A stretch of DNA of 20,689 nucleotides from CAYRML01 sp050942825 (GTDB lineage: Bacteria > Bacillota > Dehalobacteriia > UBA4068), in NCBI GenBank assembly GCA_050942825.1, contig JBMNOA010000031.1, forward strand, positions 1-20,689, given 5' to 3'. Shown in pieces: positions 6,855 through 13,923 of the stretch. The notes below the pieces were generated by a model, which saw only the letters and a list, made by a program, of their open reading frames with translations, ran no database searches and had not been told where the DNA came from. Position numbers and translations under genes: made by a program. Numbering within the stretch: the first letter of the stretch is position 1; each line of letters starts with the position of its first letter.

Positions 6855-7265
6855 TTACATCTTTTGTTCAATTTCAGTCACACATTCGGTTTTAATCTTT
6901 TCAACCAGAAATTGCAAGGCATCAACAACATGCGGTCTGATATCGCCTCCAATTAAAACATACATGATGTCATCACCGACCTCAAGAAAACCTTCATTTA
7001 GCCAGACTTTAATATAGAAGATCCCTGGCATTTTAAAAGTTTCTCCAATCGCTGCACCAACTTTTACAGCATCATAAGCAAACTGCATGCCTTTTACCAA
7101 AGATCCATCATCCACTCCAAAGCGAACTTTAGCCTTAGGTGACTGACGAACTACCCCATTGTGGACTAAGAACATCCCAACCTGTGGGGCATTAGGATCG
7201 GCTTTTGCTTCTCTAAGCCATTCATCCATAGAGGGTGGAGCTTTTTTTTCTTTAATCACAATCAA
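6855..7265 (-). CDS. Divergent MoaE-like protein, probably not a true molybdopterin synthase
   Basis: The 136-aa protein resembles the large subunit of molybdopterin synthase (MoaE), which with MoaD-thiocarboxylate adds the dithiolene sulfurs. Seen: HNGVVR (35-40), the beta-strand pair FYIKVWLNEGFLEVGDDIMYV, and DIRPHVVDALQFLVEKIK. This last matches the MoaE helix that follows the conserved Ser/Ala-His-Arg. The C-terminal Pro-x-Trp-Lys segment, which carries a catalytic lysine in E. coli MoaE, is absent; the chain ends CVTEIEQKM. No moaD or other cofactor gene is nearby. It likely belongs to a MoaE-like side family of unknown role. The start is either TTG 7265 (AGGAG 4 nt away) or GTG 7259 (10 nt away). 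A terminator follows (6752-6786). Confidence 0.75.
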   Translation of the reverse strand: MIVIKEKKAPPSMDEWLREAKADPNAPQVGMFLVHNGVVRQSPKAKVRFGVDDGSLVKGMQFAYDAVKVGAAIGETFKMPGIFYIKVWLNEGFLEVGDDIMYVLIGGDIRPHVVDALQFLVEKIKTECVTEIEQKM

Positions 7266-7378
7266 TACACTCCTCTTTTTGTTATTGGATTAAGTATATA
7301 ATTTCTAGTGATATGTACTTTGCCGAAAGCTGCAGTTGAATAAAAGACTTACCCGCCATTAATCTTAACTCTCTGTTA

Positions 7379-8098
7379 TTATTGGTTGCCTTCAGATATT
7401 ATAATCCGCATCGCTTCTTCTAATTCCACATCTTCTCCGTTAGCAGTTCGTATAGCATTCTGAGCAGTGATTGGAATCCTTATTGACGGACTGATCCCAC
7501 CAACCTCATCACGGCTATCTAATTGAATTTTTTTGTTCTCATCAAGTGATTGTCCCGACGGCCATCGGACTGTAAGACCCCCAGGCATGAGAGCTTCGGG
7601 ACCGGATAATCCAAAGGAGCCGTTCGTTCCATAATAACCTAAAGTGTCACCGTTTGGAAGATTGCGAATACCCATTGCTACCCCTTCACCGGAACTGACG
7701 CATTTTGTATTTACCAAAGCTATGATTCTGCCGCTGTAAACATGCTCTGCTGGGTATATGTACAAAGCCTGCGCATTAGATTTAGTGTCAGCCATCAGTA
7801 TTTCACGCTGACCTGTATTGGGATTATATTCGTTTTGATATTCATAGAATGTTTTTTCTGAATAAAAAGATCCTAGAATATCCGCGGCCATTTCATCCAG
7901 ACCACCCAAATTGTTACGAAGATCAAGAATGGTCCCCTTTGATTTTTCATCTATAGCATCTTTTACATACTGACGAAGCAAGTCCAACGTAGAGGGCATT
8001 TTACCGGTCTGCTGCAGGTCGGCATCAAACTCACCCCATACCTTAATATAGCTGATATTTCCTTCCAATGTTTTCTTCTCTACCATAGCCTCAGGCAT
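7379..8098 (-). CDS. S41-family peptidase domain, probably truncated at the N-terminus
   Basis: The 239 residues match the catalytic domain of S41 (C-terminal processing/tricorn-type) serine peptidases. Seen: ILDLRNNLGGLDEMA (57-71), the usual strand and oxyanion region; IIALVNTKCVSSGEGVA, with the likely nucleophile Ser in SSGE; GYYGTNGSFG; and a C-terminal DEVGGISPSIRIPI. Whole family members are usually longer (300-450 aa), with a signal peptide and a PDZ or lid domain before this part. Here the reading frame runs back only to a TAA five codons or so before ATG 8098, and that ATG has no ribosome binding site. The Lys found in Tsp/CtpA-type Ser-Lys dyads (GEKTFGKG) is replaced by GTNGSFG, closer to the S41B style. 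It may be a remnant or a cytosolic fragment. Confidence 0.65.
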   Translation of the reverse strand: MPEAMVEKKTLEGNISYIKVWGEFDADLQQTGKMPSTLDLLRQYVKDAIDEKSKGTILDLRNNLGGLDEMAADILGSFYSEKTFYEYQNEYNPNTGQREILMADTKSNAQALYIYPAEHVYSGRIIALVNTKCVSSGEGVAMGIRNLPNGDTLGYYGTNGSFGLSGPEALMPGGLTVRWPSGQSLDENKKIQLDSRDEVGGISPSIRIPITAQNAIRTANGEDVELEEAMRIIISEGNQ

Positions 8099-8364
8099 AG
8101 GATTAACATTTACTGCTTATTTAATTCACTGATATATAAATGAGAAAAACTCGATACTTTTTTAGCAGGTGATTTTAGGCTTAATCAGCCCCTTTATTAG
8201 GTTCAGATAGGATAATTTTTTAATTATAGCATGTAATAATAACTTTTGTCTATGCATTTGTATGAACATAACTTTCTTGTTCGTCTCATGTATTTTAGTA
8301 ATTCCTTAAAAAAGATACTCATCACTCACTCTAGGCCCACCGAAAACCAATCGGGCCGTAAATA
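8099..8364. other. Non-coding stretch between two decayed loci
   Basis: It lies between the truncated peptidase (minus) and the amidohydrolase fragment (plus). All six frames are broken by stops. I see no promoter, hairpin with T run or RNA gene that I would defend. It may be the junction where the 5' part of the peptidase gene was lost. Confidence 0.5.
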
Positions 8365-8683
8365 GAAGTGATCAATCTCCAGGGTAAAGTTATCCTAGCG
8401 GGTGCCCATGATCACATTGCCACGGTACTATGTTTGGACTACAATCTTTTACCTTTGATTGCAGCTTTACGCAAGTAAAAATATTCCTGACCTGCATACT
8501 TCATTGGCTGAAAAAGTTAGCCAGACTGAGAGTGGCAAATGGATCCGCGGTGAAAGCCTGGATCCGGAAAACTTTAAGGAATTCAAAGCCGCCGGCAGGT
8601 TTATCAACGGATATGTTTTTGACCAAGCCTCTCCTGATCACCCCGTGATTATTTGCTATTGGAGTAAGTATGGTATTCTTTAA
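8365..8683 (+). pseudogene. Fragment of a YtcJ-type amidohydrolase
   Basis: The plus strand reads EVINLQGKVILAGAHDH and continues to LPLIAALRK, then TAA at 8476-8478. This resembles the LxGKxxxPGxxDxH entry motif of amidohydrolases. In the next frame, the sequence goes on as KNIPDLHTSLAEKVS, ESGKWIRGESLDPENFKE and FDQASPDHPVI, and stops at 8681-8683. The GKWI...DP...LD..SPDHPV pattern is typical of YtcJ-like amidohydrolase-3 proteins. A +1 frameshift near 8470, a stop before the first codon, no ribosome binding site and loss of about the last 400 residues show a dead fragment. The family assignment rests on a short stretch. Confidence 0.55.
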
Positions 8684-8753
8684 TTGCGAGATGATAGATC
8701 AATTACCCTCTCGCCAAAAATAGTTTGCATATCAAATAAAAGATAAATATTAG

Positions 8754-8781
8754 AAAAAACCCCTTGAAAAGGGAGTTTTTT
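8754..8781 (+). terminator. Terminator after the amidohydrolase fragment
   Basis: AAAAAACCCCTT pairs with AAGGGAGTTTTTT (one bulged A), T run at the end. It is very like the hairpin at 41-69 in sequence. Perhaps the terminator left over from the gene that decayed. Confidence 0.65.
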
Positions 8782-8878
8782 AATTTATATCTATTCAGGA
8801 CTATGCAAGTTGTAAATGGAGCTCAAATTTTAGTTAATGAGGGAATTTTGGTATTCTTTATTAATAATTGTCTAAAAT

Positions 8879-8905
8879 AAAAGCTCTGGTATGACTCAGA
8901 GCTTT
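8879..8905 (-). terminator. Terminator of the CapA-type gene
   Basis: On the minus strand, AAAGCTCTG and CAGAGCTTT form a 9-bp stem around AGTCATAC, followed by TATTTTA. It lies 10 nt past the stop of the CapA-type gene. Confidence 0.8.
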
Positions 8906-8914
8906 GTTCTAACT

Positions 8915-10087
8915 TTAATAACCGCTGGCCAGAAATTTATCGCCTATGACAGTATCAACTACTTCTTGGATATATGCATAATCAAAGCGGCTGTCATATT
9001 TGCGTACGCCATGATTTTGGGCCTGCTCTTGGGAATATTCGTTTAAAGGATAGATGGTGATATTCTTCATTCCGCTGGCGTAATGCGTGATAGTGGGCAC
9101 AAAATCCACAGCCATTATAGATGTTTTACTATCATTTTGATAATCCTTTTTGATCTGGAGGCGTAAAATACCGCCGATCATGTTTTCTGCCCCTTGCTGC
9201 GCAGAAATAAAATTGCCCAAGGAATAGATCACCAGCGTAGGATCGGCGTTTTCCCTGCTTATATATTCTATGGGCTGCAAGGTATGGGAATGATGCCCCA
9301 GAATAATATCGGCTCCCGCGGCAGCCATTTCCTGAGCCAAACTCTTTTGCCGGTCAGTGGGACTATGGGTATTTTCATTGCCCCAATGAGCGGAAACGAT
9401 CACCAAATCAGCCAGTTGCTTGGCTTGTACTATCTGCTGTTTTATTACGTCTAGATCTTCAGTCAACAGATATCTCATGCTGCTTTCATCCGGTAAATAT
9501 AAGCCATTGGTCATTTCCGTACAGGCGATGAAGGCCAAACGTATATCATTAGCCTCTACCACTCGTATATCAGCCAGATCTTCATCATTACGATAGGCCC
9601 CGATGACCGTAACATTTTCCTTTTGGTCCCAATAGTCCAAAGTTGCTAAAAGCCCCTGCTCCCCTTGATCAAACATATGATTGTTGGCATGGCTGACGAC
9701 ATCAAAACCCATCTCAGTGATAGCATCGCCCACCTCAGTGGGAGAATTGAAACGAGGATAGCCGGAAAGCGCAAAAACGGCGGAGGCCAGAGGAGTTTCT
9801 TGATTGATAAAAGCCACATCAGCGTCTTTAACCAAAGGCACGACATTTTGGTAAGCATCAATAAAATCATAGCCTTGACCGCCTGCCCGAGCTGCAGCCT
9901 GCTTGTAGACGGTATTATGAATGAGATTATCGCCCACGGCTACTAATTCGATTTCGGCGGCAGGAATTGGCATTGGCTGCGGTGTTTCAGCTCGGCCCTG
10001 CTGCCCATCCGATGCTATACAGGCATAAAACATCATAGGCATGAGCACTAACAGTATCAAAAAAAGAATTTTAACGGGCTTTAACAT
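8915..10087 (-). CDS. CapA-family metallophosphatase-like lipoprotein
   Basis: 390 aa of the CapA/PgsA family (calcineurin-like fold), related to poly-gamma-glutamate synthesis and capsule proteins. It is probably exported and anchored on the outer side of the membrane. A hydrophobic N-terminal segment (residues 7-20) ends in FYAC, with C23 a possible lipidation site; the lipobox is atypical, so a simple signal peptide or anchor is possible. Metal-site motifs are in order: GDNLIH (52-57), NQET (95-98), SHANNHMFDQG (132-142), then VSAHWGNE and LGHHSHTLQP. No pgsB/C-like ligase genes are adjacent, so synthesis of polyglutamate is not implied; many stand-alone homologues have unknown substrates. 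GGGAGGAG lies just before ATG 10087. It is divergent from apgM and has its own terminator. Confidence 0.85.
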   Translation of the reverse strand: MLKPVKILFLILLVLMPMMFYACIASDGQQGRAETPQPMPIPAAEIELVAVGDNLIHNTVYKQAAARAGGQGYDFIDAYQNVVPLVKDADVAFINQETPLASAVFALSGYPRFNSPTEVGDAITEMGFDVVSHANNHMFDQGEQGLLATLDYWDQKENVTVIGAYRNDEDLADIRVVEANDIRLAFIACTEMTNGLYLPDESSMRYLLTEDLDVIKQQIVQAKQLADLVIVSAHWGNENTHSPTDRQKSLAQEMAAAGADIILGHHSHTLQPIEYISRENADPTLVIYSLGNFISAQQGAENMIGGILRLQIKKDYQNDSKTSIMAVDFVPTITHYASGMKNITIYPLNEYSQEQAQNHGVRKYDSRFDYAYIQEVVDTVIGDKFLASGY

Positions 10088-10195
10088 AAGCTCCTCCCTT
10101 ATTAATTAATATTAATAAAATTTCGACAGAGAAAGAGCTTTTCCTGTTTATTTTGCCTTTATAGCTCCTCTTTTATGAGTTTTTCTTTTCCCTTA

Positions 10196-10224
10196 TTGAA
10201 AATCTCTACTCTTTATGATAAAAT
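10196..10224 (+). promoter_or_regulatory. Sigma-A promoter of the apgM operon
   Basis: TTGAAA (10196-10201), exactly 17 nt, then TAAAAT (10219-10224). The transcription start would be near 10231, about 40 nt before the apgM ATG. Confidence 0.65.
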
Positions 10225-10230
10225 GGTTTA

Positions 10231-10245
10231 ATATCATCATGATAT
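10231..10245 (+). promoter_or_regulatory. Palindrome at the predicted apgM transcription start (possible operator)
   Basis: ATATCAT-C-ATGATAT is a perfect 7-1-7 inverted repeat beginning at the predicted +1 of the apgM promoter. Such a place suits a repressor site; no regulator can be named from sequence alone. Confidence 0.4.
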
Positions 10246-10270
10246 AAACTTAGTTAAGGAGGGATAAGCT

Positions 10271-11479
10271 ATGAAATATATAGTTATTTTAGGCGATGGG
10301 ATGGGCGACTATCCATTAAAAGAATTGGGAGGAAAAACTCCTCTGATGGTAGCAAATAAACCTAACATGAACCAATTGGCAGCCCAAGGCCAATCAGGAA
10401 TGATGTGTACGCTCTATGAGGATCTGCCCACAGGTAGTGATATTGCCAATCTCTCCGTATTGGGATATGATCCCAGAAAATACTATACAGGACGTTCTCC
10501 CATCGAAGCATTGGGAGTCAATATACCCCTGGATGAAACAGATACCGTGTTTCGCTGCAATCTCGTAACCTTGACCACCGAAGAACCCTTCGAGCAAAAA
10601 ACCATACTCGATCACAGTTCAGGCAAGATCTCCAACGAAGAAGCTTATGATCTGCTTGACACTATCAGGGCGGTTTTTGAAAAAGACGGTCGCCGCTTCT
10701 ATCCGGGAGTCAGCTACCGTCATATCATGATCTGGAAAAACATTGATTATGATTATACCATGATGCCCCCGCACGATATATTAGGCCAAAAAATCACCTC
10801 CTACCTGCCTAAAGGTCCTTATGGACCCACTGTTTTGGAGATGATGAAAAAAAGCTATGACATCTTGATGGCTCACCCCGTCAATCAAAAGCGTATCGCA
10901 GCAGGCAAAAGCCCCGCTAACTGCATCTGGCTTTGGGGAGAAGGCAAAAAACCGACCTTCGATTCCTTCTTCGGCCGCCATCAACTGCAAGGCTCGGTCA
11001 TCACAGCCGTACCGCTGATCAAAGGCCTGGCTGCCGGCATGGGCCTAAAATCCATCGAGGTGGAGGGAGCAACCGGTGAATATGATACCAATTACGGGGG
11101 CAAAGCGGAGGCGGCTTTAAAAGCTTTGGCGCAAGGCGACGACTTTGTGTTCATACATGTTGAAGCACCCGATGAATGCGGACATGACGGAGATATCGAT
11201 CTCAAGGTCAAATCTATTGAAAAGATCGATGAGGAAGTAGTGAAAACTATCAAAATGGCGCTGGACGCCACTCATGAAGACTACAAAATACTACTAACTC
11301 CCGATCATGCCACACCGATCGTAAGGCGTACTCATACCATAGACCCCATCCCCTTTGTCATTTATGACAGCCGCAAAAAAGCCAATAACCCTGCTCTTTA
11401 TGATGAGGAAGCGGCCAAAGCTTCGGGATTATACTTTGCCGATGGCTACAAGTTAATGGATTATTTCTTACAAGACTAA
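10271..11479 (+). CDS. apgM: Cofactor-independent phosphoglycerate mutase, archaeal type (ApgM)
   Basis: Interconverts 3- and 2-phosphoglycerate in glycolysis/gluconeogenesis. At 402 aa it has the usual length of the archaeal-type enzyme, an alkaline-phosphatase superfamily member with two metal ions. Seen: the N-terminal GDGMGDYP with metal-binding D9; LPTGSDIANLSVLGYDP (52-68), which carries the presumed phosphorylated Ser56; GRSPIEA; HVEAPDECGHDGD with further metal ligands and the following KVKSIEKID; and TPDHATP near the C-terminus. AAGGAGGG lies about 8 nt before ATG 10271. It heads a two-gene operon with the peptidase 22 nt downstream, under promoter 10196-10224. Some ApgM-like proteins act in threonine synthesis as phosphoserine mutases, so a side role cannot be excluded. 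Confidence 0.92.
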   Translation: MKYIVILGDGMGDYPLKELGGKTPLMVANKPNMNQLAAQGQSGMMCTLYEDLPTGSDIANLSVLGYDPRKYYTGRSPIEALGVNIPLDETDTVFRCNLVTLTTEEPFEQKTILDHSSGKISNEEAYDLLDTIRAVFEKDGRRFYPGVSYRHIMIWKNIDYDYTMMPPHDILGQKITSYLPKGPYGPTVLEMMKKSYDILMAHPVNQKRIAAGKSPANCIWLWGEGKKPTFDSFFGRHQLQGSVITAVPLIKGLAAGMGLKSIEVEGATGEYDTNYGGKAEAALKALAQGDDFVFIHVEAPDECGHDGDIDLKVKSIEKIDEEVVKTIKMALDATHEDYKILLTPDHATPIVRRTHTIDPIPFVIYDSRKKANNPALYDEEAAKASGLYFADGYKLMDYFLQD

Positions 11480-11501
11480 ATCCATACAGAGGGAAGAAAA
11501 A

Positions 11502-12584
11502 ATGAACAATAAAATATCGCTTCTCTGTCAGAGGCTGCAAGAAGAGAATATTGACGCTTTGTTGATCACGCGAGGGACCAACATCAGATACCTAACGGGT
11601 TATACCGGGGATGAAGCCTATTTATTAGTTCCTACCCATCACAAGGCTGCTTTTATTACAGATTTTCGCAATTTGGAACAAGCGGAAAAAGAGACAGACG
11701 GCCTTCCTCTCGATTTTATCCGCCGCAGTACCGATTATCCGCTGACCAAAATAGTCAAAGATTATTGTCTCCGCTATTCTTGCGATAATTTAGCCATAGA
11801 AAAAGATTATATTACTTATGGGTTATATGAAAAATTATCGGCAGAGCTGGGAAAAATCAAGATACTTCCTTGTGAGGATTTTATCGGTCTTTCCAGGATG
11901 ATCAAAACCGAACAGGAGATAGAATATCTGAAACAGGCCGCCGCCATAGCCGATGCCGCCTTTGAAAAACTACTCTCAGATATAGTTCCGGGCATCACAG
12001 AAAAACGCCTGGCCGCTAATTTAGAATACTATATGCTTTGTCTGGGCGCACAATCCCCCGCTTTTGACACTATTGTAGCCTCAGGTCTCAATGGCAGCCA
12101 GTGCCATGCCCGCCCCACCGAAAAAATCCTGATCCCTGGCGAGTTCATCATCATAGATTTTGGCGCCAATTATCAAGGCTATTGTTCCGACTGCACCAGA
12201 ACACTAATGATGGGCAAGCCCTCCTACCGCCAAAAGAACGTCTATGAGACAGTCCATCAAGTAAAAAACAATATGCAAGAAATGGCCAGGCCAGGCAGTG
12301 TCTGCAAATTATTACATCTGGAAGCGGTAAAACAATTGGAAAAAGCAGGCTACGCACAGTATTTCGGCCATGGTCTGGGTCATGGCATAGGGCTTGATAT
12401 GCATGAAGCGCCCTACCTTAATCAAAGCAGCCGTTCCTTGTTAAAAACCAATAATGCCGTCACCATAGAGCCTGGCGTCTATATACCCAATTGGGGCGGC
12501 GTACGCATAGAGGACTCTCTGATCATTGGCAAAGAAGAAAATCTCATCTTAAGCAAACTGCCCACTGAGCTGATTTGCTTGTAA
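11502..12584 (+). CDS. Xaa-Pro peptidase, M24B family
   Basis: Cytoplasmic metallopeptidase that removes residues next to proline (aminopeptidase P or prolidase type, as B. subtilis YqhT). 360 aa: an N-terminal creatinase-like domain (about 1-130, with TRGTNIRYLTGY) and a C-terminal pita-bread domain. All five dinuclear metal ligands are present: D219 and D230 (IIDFGANYQGYCSD), H294 (GHGLGH), E323 (TIEPGVY) and E337 (RIEDS). H202 (CHARP) fits the usual substrate-binding His. The start ATG 11502 follows GAGGGAAG. It is second in the apgM operon, with terminator 12588-12618 directly after. Sequence alone does not decide between tri-/oligopeptide and dipeptide preference. Confidence 0.9.
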   Translation: MNNKISLLCQRLQEENIDALLITRGTNIRYLTGYTGDEAYLLVPTHHKAAFITDFRNLEQAEKETDGLPLDFIRRSTDYPLTKIVKDYCLRYSCDNLAIEKDYITYGLYEKLSAELGKIKILPCEDFIGLSRMIKTEQEIEYLKQAAAIADAAFEKLLSDIVPGITEKRLAANLEYYMLCLGAQSPAFDTIVASGLNGSQCHARPTEKILIPGEFIIIDFGANYQGYCSDCTRTLMMGKPSYRQKNVYETVHQVKNNMQEMARPGSVCKLLHLEAVKQLEKAGYAQYFGHGLGHGIGLDMHEAPYLNQSSRSLLKTNNAVTIEPGVYIPNWGGVRIEDSLIIGKEENLILSKLPTELICL

Positions 12585-12587
12585 TAT

Positions 12588-12618
12588 AAAAACATTGAGA
12601 TAATCTCAATGTTTTTTT
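12588..12618 (+). terminator. Terminator of the apgM operon
   Basis: AAAAACATTGAGA pairs with TCTCAATGTTTTT around a TAA loop (13 bp), followed by T residues. It begins 4 nt after the peptidase stop. Confidence 0.85.
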
Positions 12619-12628
12619 TATATTCATT

Positions 12629-12657
12629 AACCAAAAAACCGTAAAAAGCATATTATA
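12629..12657 (+). promoter_or_regulatory. Sigma-K-like promoter of the small cysteine-rich protein
   Basis: AACC (12629-12632), 16 nt, CATATTATA (12649-12657): an exact match to mACm-16/17-CATAnnnTA and the same layout as the promoter at 5248-5276. It lies between the apgM-operon terminator and the ribosome binding site at about 12684-12691. Confidence 0.6.
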
Positions 12658-12699
12658 AAACAAGCCCAAACTACAAAACTTTGGAAAGGAGTTTTTTGC

Positions 12700-12942
12700 A
12701 TGGCATGCCTATCATGTAATAACGATTCCGCCGATAGTTTATTAGGTTGCAACAGTAAATGCGACATAAAGTTTCTATTGGCACAACACCCGGATGTTAA
12801 TTTTAAAAAAGTTTTCTTTCTTATTTTTTCTGGATTAAGAACCATTGATACCGATAACTGCCCCAATGGTGATCCTCAGTACCCTTGCAAAAAAAAGCAA
12901 TATGAAGATGAAAATAATTATTGGGACAATATGGCACCCTAA
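12700..12942 (+). CDS. Small cysteine-rich protein, probable late-sporulation product
   Basis: 80 aa, not recognised. Six cysteines at 3, 6, 17, 21, 54 and 63: a CLSC pair at the start, a second pair (CNSKC) and two more after a hydrophobic middle (VFFLIFSGL, 38-46). The tail is very polar (KKKQYEDENNYWDN). The middle is too short for a confident membrane helix. Evidence for a real gene is contextual: GGAAAGGAG at 8-nt spacing before ATG 12700, an exact sigma-K-type promoter (12629-12657) and its own terminator (12955-12981), making a complete single-gene unit. A spore-coat or mother-cell role is inferred from promoter and cysteine content. The overlapping minus-strand frame lacks these signals. 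Confidence 0.7.
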   Translation: MACLSCNNDSADSLLGCNSKCDIKFLLAQHPDVNFKKVFFLIFSGLRTIDTDNCPNGDPQYPCKKKQYEDENNYWDNMAP

Positions 12943-12954
12943 TCTATCTCCACC

Positions 12955-12981
12955 AAAAAGAGCGCGCAGCGCTCTTTTTTT
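12955..12981 (+). terminator. Terminator of the small cysteine-rich gene
   Basis: AAAAAGAGCGC pairs with GCGCTCTTTTT around GCA (11 bp), then more T. It lies 12 nt after the stop codon. Confidence 0.85.
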
Positions 12982-13022
12982 ATGGCCTGGTACGTCATAT
13001 GGTAGCCAAAAACCCCAATTTT

Positions 13023-13031
13023 TGCTATAAT
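13023..13031 (+). promoter_or_regulatory. Extended -10 promoter of the fumarase operon
   Basis: TGCTATAAT is a perfect TGn-TATAAT box. No good -35 is seen, which is common with extended -10 promoters. Transcription would start near 13038, at or past the first in-frame ATG (13036). Confidence 0.55.
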
Positions 13032-13068
13032 AATTATGGTAATGCAACCAATAAGGGAGGAACTCACG

Positions 13069-13911
13069 CTGAAAAAGATATCCTTTAATAATATAGTAGA
13101 AAAAGTAGCAGAGATGGCTATAGCAAGTAACCGCTATTTACCACCGGACGTTACTGAGGCTTTAAAAAAATCACAAGTCCATGAAACCTCTGAACTGGGA
13201 CGGGAGATACTGGCGGATTTGCTGCTCAATCAAGAGATCGCAGCCAGGGAAAAATTGCCGCTTTGCCAAGATACGGGCATGGCGGTGGTTTTTGTAGAGT
13301 TGGGACAAGATGTCCATATAGAAGGCGGTTTATTAGAAGATGCCATCAATCAGGGCATAGCCAAAGGTTATAGCGAAGGATACTTGCGCAAATCTATGCT
13401 TAATGACCCGCTGTTAAGACAAAATACTAATGATAATACCCCGGCCATCTTGCATATCAAGCTGGTGGCCGGTAGCAATCTCAAAATAACTTTGGCCCCC
13501 AAAGGCGGCGGCGCGGAGAATATGTCCGCTGTGGCCATGCTCAAGCCCTCCGCCGGCCGACAAGGTGTCAAGGATTTCGTGCTGCAAACAGTCAAAAAGG
13601 CCGGCGCTAACCCCTGTCCCCCACTGGTCGTGGGCATAGGCATTGGCGGCAATCTGGAAAAATCGGCCCTTTTAGCCAAAACGGCTCTCCTGCGACCTCT
13701 GAATCAAGCCCATCATCAATCAGAGCTGGCCCAACTGGAACAGGAAATCTTGACCGAAATCAACAACATGAATATCGGGCCTCTGGGTTTTGGCGGCACA
13801 ACAGGTGCCTTAGCTGTGGCCATCGAAACCTATCCTTGCCATATCGCATGTTTGCCCGTAGCTGTCAATCTCAATTGCCATGTAGCCCGCCATCACAGTG
13901 TTGTTCTTTAA
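13069..13911 (+). CDS. Fe-S fumarate hydratase (class I), alpha subunit
   Basis: With the next gene it forms the two-subunit, oxygen-sensitive [4Fe-4S] hydratase that interconverts fumarate and malate. The three cluster cysteines are visible: C66 (LPLCQDTG), C183 (NPCPPLVVG) and C270 (LNCHVARHH), numbered from the start chosen here; GFGGTTGA (241-248) is also typical. About 280 aa is the normal length. Start choice: ATG 13036 and 13042 have no ribosome binding site and lie at the predicted transcription start. AAGGGAGG (13053-13060) is 8 nt before CTG 13069, which gives M-K-K-I-S-F like other family members, so a CTG start is preferred; from ATG 13036 it would be 291 aa. L-tartrate dehydratase (TtdA) is a close relative and cannot be strictly excluded. 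Confidence 0.88.
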   Translation: MKKISFNNIVEKVAEMAIASNRYLPPDVTEALKKSQVHETSELGREILADLLLNQEIAAREKLPLCQDTGMAVVFVELGQDVHIEGGLLEDAINQGIAKGYSEGYLRKSMLNDPLLRQNTNDNTPAILHIKLVAGSNLKITLAPKGGGAENMSAVAMLKPSAGRQGVKDFVLQTVKKAGANPCPPLVVGIGIGGNLEKSALLAKTALLRPLNQAHHQSELAQLEQEILTEINNMNIGPLGFGGTTGALAVAIETYPCHIACLPVAVNLNCHVARHHSVVL

Positions 13912-13923
13912 GGAGGATACCAG

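Larger units (their letters stand above)
10088..10270. promoter_or_regulatory. Divergent intergenic region with apgM promoter
   Basis: 183 nt between CapA-type (minus) and apgM (plus). It contains the sigma-A promoter 10196-10224 and the palindrome 10231-10245, both for apgM. The minus-strand half is AT-rich near the CapA start without a clear -35/-10 pair. Confidence 0.55.

Noticed and set aside
6671..6871. 66-codon minus-strand frame after the MoaE-like gene
   Set aside because: It runs through the terminator hairpin 6752-6786 and overlaps the end of the MoaE-like gene, without a ribosome site of its own.
8337..8360. GGCCC...GGGCC inverted repeat near the amidohydrolase relic
   Set aside because: Only a 5-bp stem with a 14-nt loop and no T run; not convincing as a terminator or binding site.
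12627..12866. 79-codon minus-strand frame opposite the small Cys-rich gene
   Set aside because: No ribosome site, promoter or terminator on that strand, whereas the plus-strand gene has all three.
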